Positions 51,151 through 60,040 of a stretch of DNA of 64,000 nucleotides are shown piece by piece (the first letter of the stretch is position 1; the number at the start of each line of letters is the position of its first letter). The translations under genes were made by a program, and so were the position numbers. Origin of the DNA: Tenacibaculum sp. M341 (GTDB lineage: Bacteria; Bacteroidota; Bacteroidia; Flavobacteriales; Flavobacteriaceae); NCBI RefSeq assembly GCF_004337695.1, contig NZ_SJXJ01000001.1, positions 310,001-374,000 of the forward strand. The letters are read 5' to 3'. A model generated the notes under the pieces. It searched no databases. It was not told the DNA's origin and saw only the letters and a list, made by a program, of their open reading frames with translations.

Positions 51151-52341
51151 ATGAAAAGAAACACATTACACATATTATTTTTTTTGATCATGGTTTTGAA
51201 CAATAGCTGTGTTGAACCTTTCGAAAACGAAAATATCGCTTTTGACGATTTATTAGTAGTTGAAGCCAGAATAACAAATGAAAATAAACATCATATTATT
51301 AAGTTATCAAGAACTATTCAGATAGATTCTATCAATAATATACCTGAAAAACAATCTATAGTATGTGTAATAGATGAAGCACAGAATGTATATAATTTTT
51401 CAGAAATTAGCGAAGGTATTTATAAATCTGATGTAACTTTTGAAGCAGCATTAGGGAAGAAATATAAATTAAATATTAAAACAAAAGATAAAGGAGAATT
51501 TACTTCAACTTTCGAATCTATTACTGGTGTTTCAGAGATTAAAAATATTAATTATTCGATTGAGGAGAATAATCTTAAAGAAGAAATTATTCAAATTTCC
51601 TTAGACAGCAAAAGTTTAGAAAAAAATGCTCGTTATTATTTATTTGAATATGAAGAAACTTATAAGTTAGTTGCACCTTACTGGACACCATTTGAGTTAG
51701 AGTTAGTGCCCTATCCACCAGAAAATATTCTTGTAAAAAGTGATCAAGGAGGTCATGTTTGTTATAAAACAGATTTTTCGAATAAAATCATTCAATCGGA
51801 AACACAGTCTTTATCTGAAGGAGATTTAAAAGGTTTTGTAGTTCGTTCTATTTCAACTCAAAACTACATAGTAGCTCATAGATATAGTATACTTATAAAA
51901 CAATATGTTCAGAGTTTAGAAGCCTATAGTTTTTACCAGGCATTAAAGAGATTTTCAGAGTCAGAAGGAATTTTTTTAGAAAATCAAGTAGGTTTTATTC
52001 AAGGAAATATTACTTCTGAAAATGACGATAATAGACAAGTAATCGGTTTTTTTGAAGTTTCCTCAGTTTCTGAAAAAAGAATATTTTTTAATTCTGAAGA
52101 TTTGAATATTGATGTTATAAATAATTATCCAGAAGAATGTATACTAGTAACACCTGCTGTGTTAAGCGGAGATGGAGAATCTAAACCTCTTTTAAATGCT
52201 CTTAGTAATGGATATCAATATTGGGATTTAAACTCCAATGTATCCGATACTATGCCAGGTCCTTACTATGTCGTTAATGACAGTTGTGCTGATTGTAGAT
52301 TTGTTGGAGAAGCAGAAAAACCAGATTTTTGGATAGATTAA
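51151..52341 (+). CDS. DUF4249 lipoprotein 4
   Basis: 396 residues: lipoprotein signal MKRNTLHILFFLIMVLNNSC (C20), then VEPFENENIAFDDLLVVEA and tail CADCRFVGEAEKPDFWID. It is clearly more distant from the three DUF4249 genes of the first module than they are from each other, so it reflects an older split and belongs to the second receptor. It is 9 nt upstream of the second MG2/plug-like gene. Confidence 0.88.
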   Translation: MKRNTLHILFFLIMVLNNSCVEPFENENIAFDDLLVVEARITNENKHHIIKLSRTIQIDSINNIPEKQSIVCVIDEAQNVYNFSEISEGIYKSDVTFEAALGKKYKLNIKTKDKGEFTSTFESITGVSEIKNINYSIEENNLKEEIIQISLDSKSLEKNARYYLFEYEETYKLVAPYWTPFELELVPYPPENILVKSDQGGHVCYKTDFSNKIIQSETQSLSEGDLKGFVVRSISTQNYIVAHRYSILIKQYVQSLEAYSFYQALKRFSESEGIFLENQVGFIQGNITSENDDNRQVIGFFEVSSVSEKRIFFNSEDLNIDVINNYPEECILVTPAVLSGDGESKPLLNALSNGYQYWDLNSNVSDTMPGPYYVVNDSCADCRFVGEAEKPDFWID

Positions 52342-52349
52342 GAAAAATT

Positions 52350-54020
52350 ATGAAAAAACTGACATTATTTTTAACGTTTTTGAGTTACATAAACTTAAAT
52401 AGTCAATTAAGTATTTCTAAAGAATCGTTTAATGATTTACCTCAAGAGTATTTATTTGTTCATTACAACAATAATTTTCTTTTGACAGGAGAAAAATTAT
52501 ATTATAAAATTTATTGTTTAGAAAAAGAACAAAAAAAATTGTCTAAAGCAAGTAAAATCGCATATTTAGAACTTGTTAATTCTCAAAGTAAAAGTGTATT
52601 AAAACACAAGGTGAACTTATCGGAAAGCGTAGGATATGGTGATTTTTATATAGGTACCAAATTAAATACAGGTACTTATAAATTAATAGCATATACACAA
52701 TGGATGAAAAATGATCAATTATTTTTTGAAGATGAAATTTATATTGTAAATCCTTTTGAAACAGCGTTGATAAAAGATGAAAATAAAGAAGTAGTCATCA
52801 CAACACAATCAAAAAGTAACATAATAAATAATGATCTTTTAAGAATAAATAAAAAATCATATTCAAAAAGAGATAAAGTAGAATTAATGTTTGACAAGTT
52901 GTTAATGAATGGATCGTATTCAGTTTCTGTAACACAAAAAAACAATGACGACATACCATTAAAATTAACACAATTTGAGTTTGATAAAAAAGTAAAAGAT
53001 AATTCTTCAAAAATTAAATTCTATTTACCTGAATTAAGAGGAAGTTTGATTAAAGGGAAGTTGGTTTCCAAAAATCCTACTCATAAAGTTGCAAATATAA
53101 AATTAGCTTTATCTGTAAAGGATGATAATACTTTTGTGAAAACAGCTATTACTAATGAGGAAGGGATATTTTATTTTAATGTAAAAAATATAAATACATC
53201 TACAATAAACCTTCAAGTATTGAACAGCAACAGAGAAGTTTATGAAATTTCTTTGGTAAACGAAGAAGCGATAGGTGATAAGTTTTCAAATTTTAAATAC
53301 TTAAAATTGAATGAGGAGTTAATAGAATCTATAAAAAATAGAAGTAAATATTTTCAAATTGAAAATGCATACCAAGTAGTAAAAAAAGATAGTATCATTA
53401 AATTTAAAATACCATCACTTTTCTTTGAAGATCAAAAAACAATAATAAAACTAGATGATTATAAACGATTTCCTACTGTAAAGGAAACAATTATAGAGGT
53501 TTTAGAGAATGTGTATTTAAATAAGAAGAGAGGACAATATTATATACATGTAAGAGATCAAAACTTAGATACGAATGCTAGTTTACCTTCTTTATTAATA
53601 GTTGATGGATATATGGTTTATAACCATAACGATTTCTTTGAGTTAAAAGCTCACAAAATAAATACGGTTACTATATATAGAAATAAATATGTTTATGGAA
53701 GTGAAGTCTATCAAGGCGTAATGGTTGTTAAAACATTTGAAGATGAATTTAAACCTAACGAAATACATTCCAAAGAATTTGAAATATTAAAACCTGAACC
53801 ACAAAAGGAGTATTTTTTTCAAAGTTATCAAAAAGGAAGCATAAAAAGAATTCCAGATTTTAGAACTCAATTATATTGGAATCCAAACCTTACTTTATCA
53901 GATGACAATACTGTAAGTTTTTATACTTCAGATGTTTCTGGTGATTTTGAGATTGAAATAACAGGAATAACACAAGAAGGTAAACCTATCTCTATAAAAA
54001 ATCAGTTCAGTGTTAAATAA
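52350..54020 (+). CDS. MG2-like/plug-like exported protein 2 without barrel
   Basis: I choose ATG 52350 (556 residues), because it begins the signal peptide MKKLTLFLTFLSYINLNSQ; an upstream TTG at 52329 would overlap the DUF4249 gene. Domain order equals that of the protein at 43089: MG2-like (FVHYNNNFLLTGEKLYYKIY), regulatory-like (PELRGSLIKGKLVSKNPTHK), plug-like (LPSLLIVDGYMVYNHNDF, VYQGVMVVKTFED) and the conserved end RIPDFRTQLYWNPN with FYTSDVSGDFEIEITG. The C-terminal DNA is very similar to the remnants ending at 38095 and 47469. Confidence 0.8.
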   Translation: MKKLTLFLTFLSYINLNSQLSISKESFNDLPQEYLFVHYNNNFLLTGEKLYYKIYCLEKEQKKLSKASKIAYLELVNSQSKSVLKHKVNLSESVGYGDFYIGTKLNTGTYKLIAYTQWMKNDQLFFEDEIYIVNPFETALIKDENKEVVITTQSKSNIINNDLLRINKKSYSKRDKVELMFDKLLMNGSYSVSVTQKNNDDIPLKLTQFEFDKKVKDNSSKIKFYLPELRGSLIKGKLVSKNPTHKVANIKLALSVKDDNTFVKTAITNEEGIFYFNVKNINTSTINLQVLNSNREVYEISLVNEEAIGDKFSNFKYLKLNEELIESIKNRSKYFQIENAYQVVKKDSIIKFKIPSLFFEDQKTIIKLDDYKRFPTVKETIIEVLENVYLNKKRGQYYIHVRDQNLDTNASLPSLLIVDGYMVYNHNDFFELKAHKINTVTIYRNKYVYGSEVYQGVMVVKTFEDEFKPNEIHSKEFEILKPEPQKEYFFQSYQKGSIKRIPDFRTQLYWNPNLTLSDDNTVSFYTSDVSGDFEIEITGITQEGKPISIKNQFSVK

Positions 54021-54073
54021 ACAAAATCAAAGAAGAGGAGTATCGATTTAAGTTTTTTCCCTACTTTTATTCT

Positions 54074-54658
54074 ATGAATTTTCTATCACATCTCTATTTA
54101 TCTCCTAATAATTCAGAAGTTATCATAGGAAATTTCGTAGCCGATCATATCAGAGGAAACAAGTTTAAACATTATTCTGAAGACATTCAAAAAGGTATCT
54201 TTTTACATCGAAAAATAGATACCTTTACTGATACAAATGAAATAGTGAAAGTAAGTAAGCGTAGGCTAAATAAACGTTATGGACATTATGGAGGTGTTAT
54301 TATTGATATTTTTTACGATCATTTTTTAGCCAAAAATTGGGATTCCTATTCACAAATTCCGTTGAATGTGTTTTCTCAAAGTATTTATGCATTATTATTA
54401 AAAAATAGAGAAAATTTACCTGAAAAAACTCAGGAATTACTTCCGTATATGATTCAATATGATTGGTTGTATAATTATCAATTTTTAGATGGAATTCAGG
54501 ATGTATTGCATGGAATGAATAGAAGAACAAAAGGAAAATCTCAAATGCATTTAGCCATTGAAGATTTAGAATTGCATTACACAGAACTAGAAAATGATTT
54601 TAAAACGTTTTTTAAAGAAATCAATCAATATATCAAACTAGAGATTCAAAAATTATGA
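54074..54658 (+). CDS. ACP phosphodiesterase-like protein (AcpH family)
   Basis: 194 residues. MNFLSHLYLSPNNSEVIIGN, GNFVADHIRGNKF, HRKIDTFTDTNEIVK and YDHFLAKNW are the conserved segments of the AcpH/DUF479 family, with HD-type metal residues (H and D in HRKIDTFTD). AcpH removes the phosphopantetheine arm from acyl carrier protein in E. coli; in Bacteroidota the exact substrate is untested. The end overlaps the ggt start by 4 nt. Confidence 0.88.
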   Translation: MNFLSHLYLSPNNSEVIIGNFVADHIRGNKFKHYSEDIQKGIFLHRKIDTFTDTNEIVKVSKRRLNKRYGHYGGVIIDIFYDHFLAKNWDSYSQIPLNVFSQSIYALLLKNRENLPEKTQELLPYMIQYDWLYNYQFLDGIQDVLHGMNRRTKGKSQMHLAIEDLELHYTELENDFKTFFKEINQYIKLEIQKL

Positions 54659-56337
54659 GAAAATCAGCCTTATTTATTTTTTCAATCCTTTTATTAATTA
54701 ATTGTACTCAACAAAAAGTAGAAGTAGGTGTAATTACCGATAAAGCAATGGTAGTTTCCGCTAGAGAAGAAGCTTCAAAAATAGGAGTAGCTATTTTACA
54801 AAAAGGAGGAAATGCTTTTGATGCCATGATGGCTACTGAATTAGCTTTGGCAGTTTCGTTTCCTTATGCAGGTAATATAGGAGGTGGCGGATTTATGGTT
54901 TACAGAAAAAATACAGGAGAAATAGGCGCACTAGATTACCGTGAAAAAGCACCGTTGGCTGCTACAAAAGATATGTATTTAGATTCTATAGGTAATGTAA
55001 TAGAAGGTAAAAGTACATTGGGAAGTATGGCAGTTGGTGTTCCAGGAACTGTAGCCGGAGTATTTGCTGCTCATCAAAAATTTGGAAAATTATCAGTAGA
55101 AGAAATTATACAACCAGTTATTGATTTAGCTAAAAAGGGAGTTATTGTAACTCAAAAGCAAGAAGATCGATTAAAAAAGCATACACCAGCTTTTAGGAAA
55201 GCTAATAAAGAAACTATTTTATTAGATAATAATTGGAAAAAAGGAGATACAATTAAATACAATGCTTTAGCTGAAACTTTATCAAGAATTCAAAAGAATG
55301 GAAGAGATGAATTCTATAAAGGAGAAACAGCAAAAAAGTTAGCTCTTTTTATACAAGATAACGGAGGAATAATTACAGAAGAAGATTTAGCAAAATATGA
55401 AGCTAAGTGGAGAGATCCAATTACTTTTACTTATGATGATTTAAAAATTATATCAATGGCTCCGCCATCTAGTGGAGGAATTTGTTTGGCACAAATCATG
55501 AAAGCTATTGAGCCTTATGATTTACATTCATTTGGTCATAATTCTACGAAAGCAATTCAAGTAATAACAGAAGCAGAGCGTAGAGCATATGCAGATAGAA
55601 GTCATTTTTTAGGTGATCCTGATTTTGTGAAAATACCTAGAAATACTTTGATTAGTAAAGAGTACAATACTGAAAGAATGAAAAGTTTTTCATTTGAAAA
55701 AGCAACTTCTTCTAGCGAATTATCACATGGAACAGTAGATTTTAATGAAAGTACAGAAACAACTCATTATTCAATTGTAGATCAGTATGGTAATGCAGTT
55801 TCTGTAACCACAACTATAAATGCAGCATTCGGATCTAAATTGTACAGTTCTGAGTTAGGTTTCTTTTTAAATAATGAAATGGACGACTTTAGCAGCAAAC
55901 CAGGTGTGCCTAATATGTTTGGTTTGGTAGGAGCAGAGGCAAATAAGATAGAACCAGAAAAACGAATGTTAAGTTCTATGACTCCAACAATTGTAGAAAA
56001 AGAAGGGAAGTTATTTATGGTAGTAGGTACTCCAGGAGGATCAACTATTATTACTTCTGTATTACAAACAATTTTGAATGTACATGAATATGATATGGGA
56101 ATGCAGGCTGCTGTGAATCAACCAAGATTTCATCATCAATGGTTGCCTGATGATATTAAAATGGAACCGAAAGGTTTTTCTGAAAAAGTAAAAACTAATT
56201 TACAGAATTTAGGATATGCTTTAGATGAAACTAATTCACCAGTTATAGGTAAAGTTGATGCTATTTTGGTGTTACCTAATGGAAAATTAGAAGGAGGAGC
56301 AGATCATCGTGGAGATGACACAGCTGTAGGTTTTTAA
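54655..56337 (+). CDS. ggt: Gamma-glutamyltransferase, lipoprotein form
   Basis: 560 residues. The signal (MRKSALFIFSILLLINC) ends in a lipobox, so the protein is probably membrane-anchored. The large-subunit core is NAFDAMMATELALAVSFPYA and NIGGGGFMVYR; the autoprocessing threonine is T369 in ETTHYSIVDQYGNAVSVTT; MLSSMTPTIV and GTPGGSTIITSVLQT are substrate-site segments. The enzyme cleaves gamma-glutamyl compounds such as glutathione in the periplasm. It overlaps the preceding gene by 4 nt. The 236-bp gap after it has no feature I can assign. Confidence 0.95.
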   Translation: MRKSALFIFSILLLINCTQQKVEVGVITDKAMVVSAREEASKIGVAILQKGGNAFDAMMATELALAVSFPYAGNIGGGGFMVYRKNTGEIGALDYREKAPLAATKDMYLDSIGNVIEGKSTLGSMAVGVPGTVAGVFAAHQKFGKLSVEEIIQPVIDLAKKGVIVTQKQEDRLKKHTPAFRKANKETILLDNNWKKGDTIKYNALAETLSRIQKNGRDEFYKGETAKKLALFIQDNGGIITEEDLAKYEAKWRDPITFTYDDLKIISMAPPSSGGICLAQIMKAIEPYDLHSFGHNSTKAIQVITEAERRAYADRSHFLGDPDFVKIPRNTLISKEYNTERMKSFSFEKATSSSELSHGTVDFNESTETTHYSIVDQYGNAVSVTTTINAAFGSKLYSSELGFFLNNEMDDFSSKPGVPNMFGLVGAEANKIEPEKRMLSSMTPTIVEKEGKLFMVVGTPGGSTIITSVLQTILNVHEYDMGMQAAVNQPRFHHQWLPDDIKMEPKGFSEKVKTNLQNLGYALDETNSPVIGKVDAILVLPNGKLEGGADHRGDDTAVGF

Positions 56338-56573
56338 ACGTATAAAAAGTAGTTTTTTATATAAAAAATATCATTTATAATATGTTAAAAATCAGTGCTT
56401 TTTTTTGAAGAAAACTAAAAGAATTAAGACTCTAAGTAGTCTAAATAATTAATTTGGTAAAAAAGAGTAAAATACGTTATTAGTGATTTGTTTTTATGGC
56501 TTTTTTTTGAAGTTTAATTTATTGAAATTAAATAATTTATATCTTATATTTATAAGAAATAAATACTTAAAAA

Positions 56574-57158
56574 ATGGCAATAGTTAAGCAAGTAGAAAGT
56601 AAAGAACTACATACTTTAGTAACATTTAAAATTGGGAATTACGAAACGTTAAATTCATCGCAGGTTTTATTATTAGGAGATTTTAATGACTGGCAAATAA
56701 ATGAGAGCTCTTCTGAAATGAAAAAAGATGGAGATTCTTTTACTAAAAGTTTAAAACTCAAAAATGGTAAAAAATATGAATTTCGTTATTTAAGTAATGA
56801 TACTGGTTGGTTTAATGATAATGAAGCAGATGATTATGTACCATCTCCGTATGCAGGAATTCATAATAGTGTTGTAGATTTAAGTTCTATACCATCAAAA
56901 ACTCAAAAGAAAGACGATTTAAAAAAGATAGAAGGTATTGGTCCTAAAATAGCTTCTATTTTATCAGAAAATGGCTTAGAAACCTTTGAAAAGCTAAGTA
57001 AAGCTACTGTAGCAACTTTAGAAGGGATATTGAAAGAAGCGGGTAATCGTTATACTCGACACAAACCTCATACTTGGCCAGAACAATCTAAATTAGCATT
57101 TGATGGTAAATGGAAGGAATTAAAAGAATGGCAAAAAACACTTAAAGGTGGAAAATAA
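56574..57158 (+). CDS. CBM48-like domain fused to helix-hairpin-helix domain
   Basis: 194 residues. The first about 95 residues (VTFKIGNYETLNSSQVLLLG, DFNDWQINESSSEM, KKYEFRYLSNDTGWFNDNEA, DDYVPSPYAG) are an isoamylase early-set/AMPK-type glycogen-binding domain. The second part (DDLKKIEGIGPKIASILSEN, GLETFEKLSKATVATLEGIL) is a helix-hairpin-helix domain of the kind found at the ends of DNA-binding or ribosomal proteins. Carbohydrate and nucleic-acid modules are rarely joined. Function is unknown; a strong terminator follows at 57175. Confidence 0.82.
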   Translation: MAIVKQVESKELHTLVTFKIGNYETLNSSQVLLLGDFNDWQINESSSEMKKDGDSFTKSLKLKNGKKYEFRYLSNDTGWFNDNEADDYVPSPYAGIHNSVVDLSSIPSKTQKKDDLKKIEGIGPKIASILSENGLETFEKLSKATVATLEGILKEAGNRYTRHKPHTWPEQSKLAFDGKWKELKEWQKTLKGGK

Positions 57159-57174
57159 AACATATAGAAATGTT

Positions 57175-57215
57175 TAAGAAAGGTCCAAGGTTTTTAAAAT
57201 CTTGGACCTTTCTTA
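57175..57215 (+). terminator. Terminator after the CBM48-HhH gene
   Basis: TAAGAAAGGTCCAAG (57175-57189) and CTTGGACCTTTCTTA (57201-57215) form a 15-bp perfect stem with an 11-nt loop. The sequence is followed by TTTAT. Confidence 0.85.
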
Positions 57216-57294
57216 TTTATACGTTATAAAAATTAGATATATTAATAGACGTAACAAATAAATATTTTTTCTACTAATAAAGTAAAAACATTAA

Positions 57295-57627
57295 ATGATC
57301 TTAACAACAACAAATTCAATAGAAGGTTTTAAAATATCAGAATACAAAGGAATAGTAACAGGTATATCTTATAATACTTCTTACACTTATAAAGGTACAA
57401 ATGTGTCATTTAAAGACATGTTTAGTATGAAAAAGTATTACAAAGCTTCTGAAGAAGGTTTACAAAATATAAAAGAAGAAGCTTTTCAAAAATTGAAAGA
57501 TAACGCTATCGTACTGAATGCAAATGCTATTGTTGGTATTTCTGTTGAAATAGAACCATTATCGAATTCATCTACATTAATCGTTTCTGTTACGGGTACC
57601 GCTGTATCTGTGGTAAAAGATGAATAA
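57295..57627 (+). CDS. YbjQ/UPF0145-family protein
   Basis: 110 residues. ILTTTNSIEGFKISEYKGIV, then A-x-A-IVGISVEIE and the C-terminal VTGTAVSVV match the YbjQ (DUF74) family of small pentameric proteins. The usual KxxxEARxxAxxxM segment is replaced by LQNIKEEAFQKLKDNAIVLN, a normal variant. Function is unknown, with heavy-metal binding proposed only from structure. Single gene between two terminators/gaps. Confidence 0.85.
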   Translation: MILTTTNSIEGFKISEYKGIVTGISYNTSYTYKGTNVSFKDMFSMKKYYKASEEGLQNIKEEAFQKLKDNAIVLNANAIVGISVEIEPLSNSSTLIVSVTGTAVSVVKDE

Positions 57628-57688
57628 AAATTGAATGTTTTCGCTAAATTAGCAGTGTAAGAAACATACAATTCCAAATAGAAAATAC

Positions 57689-58111
57689 ATGTCAGTACAA
57701 CCATTTCATCTAGCAATACCAGTACAAAATTTAGAAAAATGTAGATTGTTTTATAGAGAAATTCTTCAGTGTGAAGAGGGAAGAAGTGCTGATTATTGGG
57801 TGGATTTTAATTTTTTTGGACATCAATTGGTGTTGCATCAAAAAGAAAATTTTATTCCAACAAAATCAATAACGAATCCTGTAGATGGTCATGATGTACC
57901 AGTTCCTCATTTTGGAGTAGTATTATCTTGGGAAGATTGGGAGCAATTGTCAGAAAGATTAAAATTTCATAAAATTAAGTTTATAATTGAGCCAACAATT
58001 CGCTTTAAAGGAAAAGTAGGAGAACAAGCAACGTTATTTTTTAATGATCCAGAAAACAATGCGTTAGAATTTAAGGCATTTAAAGATCAAAGTCAGTTAT
58101 TTGCCAAATAA
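57689..58111 (+). CDS. VOC/glyoxalase-family protein
   Basis: 140 residues. The two beta-alpha-beta-beta-beta units of the VOC fold are visible: [20 protein letters not shown] (first unit with metal-type His in FHLA) and [20 protein letters not shown] (second unit), ending [15 protein letters not shown] with the Glu ligand. The family includes glyoxalase I, fosfomycin resistance and dioxygenases; no specific reaction can be given. It is a single gene. Confidence 0.88.
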   Translation: MSVQPFHLAIPVQNLEKCRLFYREILQCEEGRSADYWVDFNFFGHQLVLHQKENFIPTKSITNPVDGHDVPVPHFGVVLSWEDWEQLSERLKFHKIKFIIEPTIRFKGKVGEQATLFFNDPENNALEFKAFKDQSQLFAK

Positions 58112-58258
58112 AACAGTAGAAAATAATTCTACTTAAATTTAGTTTTAGTTAGCAAGAGCAAAGAAATTTAAGCTTAAAAAATGTTAGTTGTTTTTTATTT
58201 TTAAAATTATCTTTGCCTTAAACAAGTACTTATTTGTTTATTGATTAATTGATTTATT

Positions 58259-60040
58259 TTGATAAAAGTAACAGCTATAATCCCTACATTAAATGAAGAA
58301 AAAAATATTGAAAGAGCCATTTCATCATTAGATTTTGTAGATGAATTAATAGTTATAGATTCTTTTAGTACCGATAACACTTTATCAATTGTTAAAAAGC
58401 ATCAAAATGTAAAAGTATTACAACGGAAATTTGATGATTTTTCAACACAAAAAAATTATGCAATTGAGCAAGCAACTCATGATTGGATTTTCTTACTCGA
58501 TGCAGATGAAGAAGTAACTCCAGAGTTAAAAGAAGAATTATTAGAAATAATATCTTCGGGAAATATAAATAATGCAGGATATTACATTCATAGAAACTTT
58601 TTTATAAATAATAAAAGACTATACTTTAGTGGTTTTCAAAGAAGTAAGGTGATTCGTTTTTTTGATAGAAAATTATGTAAGTATGAAGGTAAGGTTCATG
58701 AAACAATAATAGCCAAAGGAGAAGTGAAAAAATTGCAACATTCTTTAAATCATTATTCGTATAGTGATTATACTTCATATAAATCAAAATTAAATCATTA
58801 TGCCAAGTTACAAGCAGAAGAGCTGTTTGCCAAAAAAGAAAAAGTAACATTTTATCATTTTTTAGTAAAACCAATAATTCGTTTTTTATTACATTTTGTA
58901 TTAAAGTTAGGTTTTTTAGATGGTCTTAAAGGATTAAAGATATCTTACTTACATGGTTATGGAGTGTATAAACGTTATTATGAATTAGTAAGATTAAAGT
59001 TTTCAAGAAGCATCACTACAAATAAAAATAGTCAGTTAACTTTTTTTAATTTACCAGATAATCGAAAAGCTATTGATGTCTCAATAGTCATAGTCAATTA
59101 TAAAAGCTGGAAGTATGTAGATAATTGCTTGAGAACGATTAAGAATATTAAAAGTGATTCTTTTTCTTTAGAAGTTTTGGTTGTTGATAATTTTTCTAAT
59201 GATGATCGTTTAGTTGATTTTTCGAAAGAGCATTCAGAAGTAATTTTTATTCAAAATACTGGTAATAATGGTTTTGCTAACGGATGTAATGTTGGAGCAA
59301 AAAATGCAGTAGGAAACTCTTTGTTATTCTTGAATCCTGATACTTTAGTAAATGAGGATGCTATTGAGAAAATGCTTTCAAAGGTAAAAGATGAACCCGA
59401 TTTTGGAATTGTTTCTTGTAGTCAGCAAAATAGCAAAGGAAAATCGGAAGATAGTATTAGAATTTTTCCAAAGTTTTCAACCTTATTTGGTTTAACTAGA
59501 GCTGTATATAGATTATTGAACAATGATTATAAGCAAATATCAAAAAGCACCTCTAACATTATTTTTCCTGATTGGGTTTCTGGTTCTACAGTTTTCATTA
59601 GTAAAGAGTGGTTTCAAAAAATTAATGCATGGAATGAAGATTTTTGGATGTATTTTGAAGATGTAGATTTATGTAAAAAAGTTACTGATAAAGGAGGAAA
59701 AGTAGCTTTATTAAAAGATGCATTTATTGTGCATGATCATGGAGGGGCTTCAAGAATTAATGTAAAAACAGCAGCTTTAACAAAATCTGAAGTTATCTTC
59801 TCAAGACATGTATATGTTGATACTCATTTTAAGGGAGTCAAAAAACATATAGCACAATTACTCTTAGTATTAAAAAACGTTTTTGGTAAACTATTATTAG
59901 GTATTTTAGGCTTTGTATTGTTTTTTATACCAAAGTTGAACATACAGTTTTATTTATTAGTAGCGATTACTAAGTATTATTTAGATGTTTTAAAATATAG
60001 AACATGGCTAAGTAAAAGATCAACTAAATTTCTAAACTAA
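58259..60040 (+). CDS. Bifunctional GT2 glycosyltransferase (WaaE-like plus rhamnosyltransferase-like)
   Basis: 593 residues starting at TTG 58259. First GT2 domain, residues about 1-250: TAIIPTLNEEKNIERAISSL, DLIVIDSFSTDNT-like segment VIDSFSTDNT, LLDADEEVTPEL and YEGKVHETI, as in WaaE/KdtX enzymes of LPS core synthesis. Second GT2 domain, about 272-530: VSIVIVNYKSWKYVDNCLRT, VVDNFSNDD, NNGFANGCNVGAKNA, FLNPDTLV and FWMYFEDVDLCKKV, as in rhamnosyl/galactofuranosyltransferases. A hydrophobic C-terminal segment (LLLGILGFVLFFIPKL) may anchor it to the membrane. The two enzymes are usually separate. It abuts another transferase-like gene and probably acts in LPS or capsule assembly. Confidence 0.9.
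   Translation: MIKVTAIIPTLNEEKNIERAISSLDFVDELIVIDSFSTDNTLSIVKKHQNVKVLQRKFDDFSTQKNYAIEQATHDWIFLLDADEEVTPELKEELLEIISSGNINNAGYYIHRNFFINNKRLYFSGFQRSKVIRFFDRKLCKYEGKVHETIIAKGEVKKLQHSLNHYSYSDYTSYKSKLNHYAKLQAEELFAKKEKVTFYHFLVKPIIRFLLHFVLKLGFLDGLKGLKISYLHGYGVYKRYYELVRLKFSRSITTNKNSQLTFFNLPDNRKAIDVSIVIVNYKSWKYVDNCLRTIKNIKSDSFSLEVLVVDNFSNDDRLVDFSKEHSEVIFIQNTGNNGFANGCNVGAKNAVGNSLLFLNPDTLVNEDAIEKMLSKVKDEPDFGIVSCSQQNSKGKSEDSIRIFPKFSTLFGLTRAVYRLLNNDYKQISKSTSNIIFPDWVSGSTVFISKEWFQKINAWNEDFWMYFEDVDLCKKVTDKGGKVALLKDAFIVHDHGGASRINVKTAALTKSEVIFSRHVYVDTHFKGVKKHIAQLLLVLKNVFGKLLLGILGFVLFFIPKLNIQFYLLVAITKYYLDVLKYRTWLSKRSTKFLN

Noticed and set aside
37043-54020. Polysaccharide utilisation locus (SusC/SusD)
   Set aside because: There are no SusD homologues, glycoside hydrolases, lyases or sulfatases, and the receptors have STN domains and DUF4249 partners instead.
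37043-54020. Siderophore locus with FecR/sigma control
   Set aside because: STN domains suggest it, but no FecR, ECF sigma factor, siderophore synthesis or iron transporter gene is in the window.
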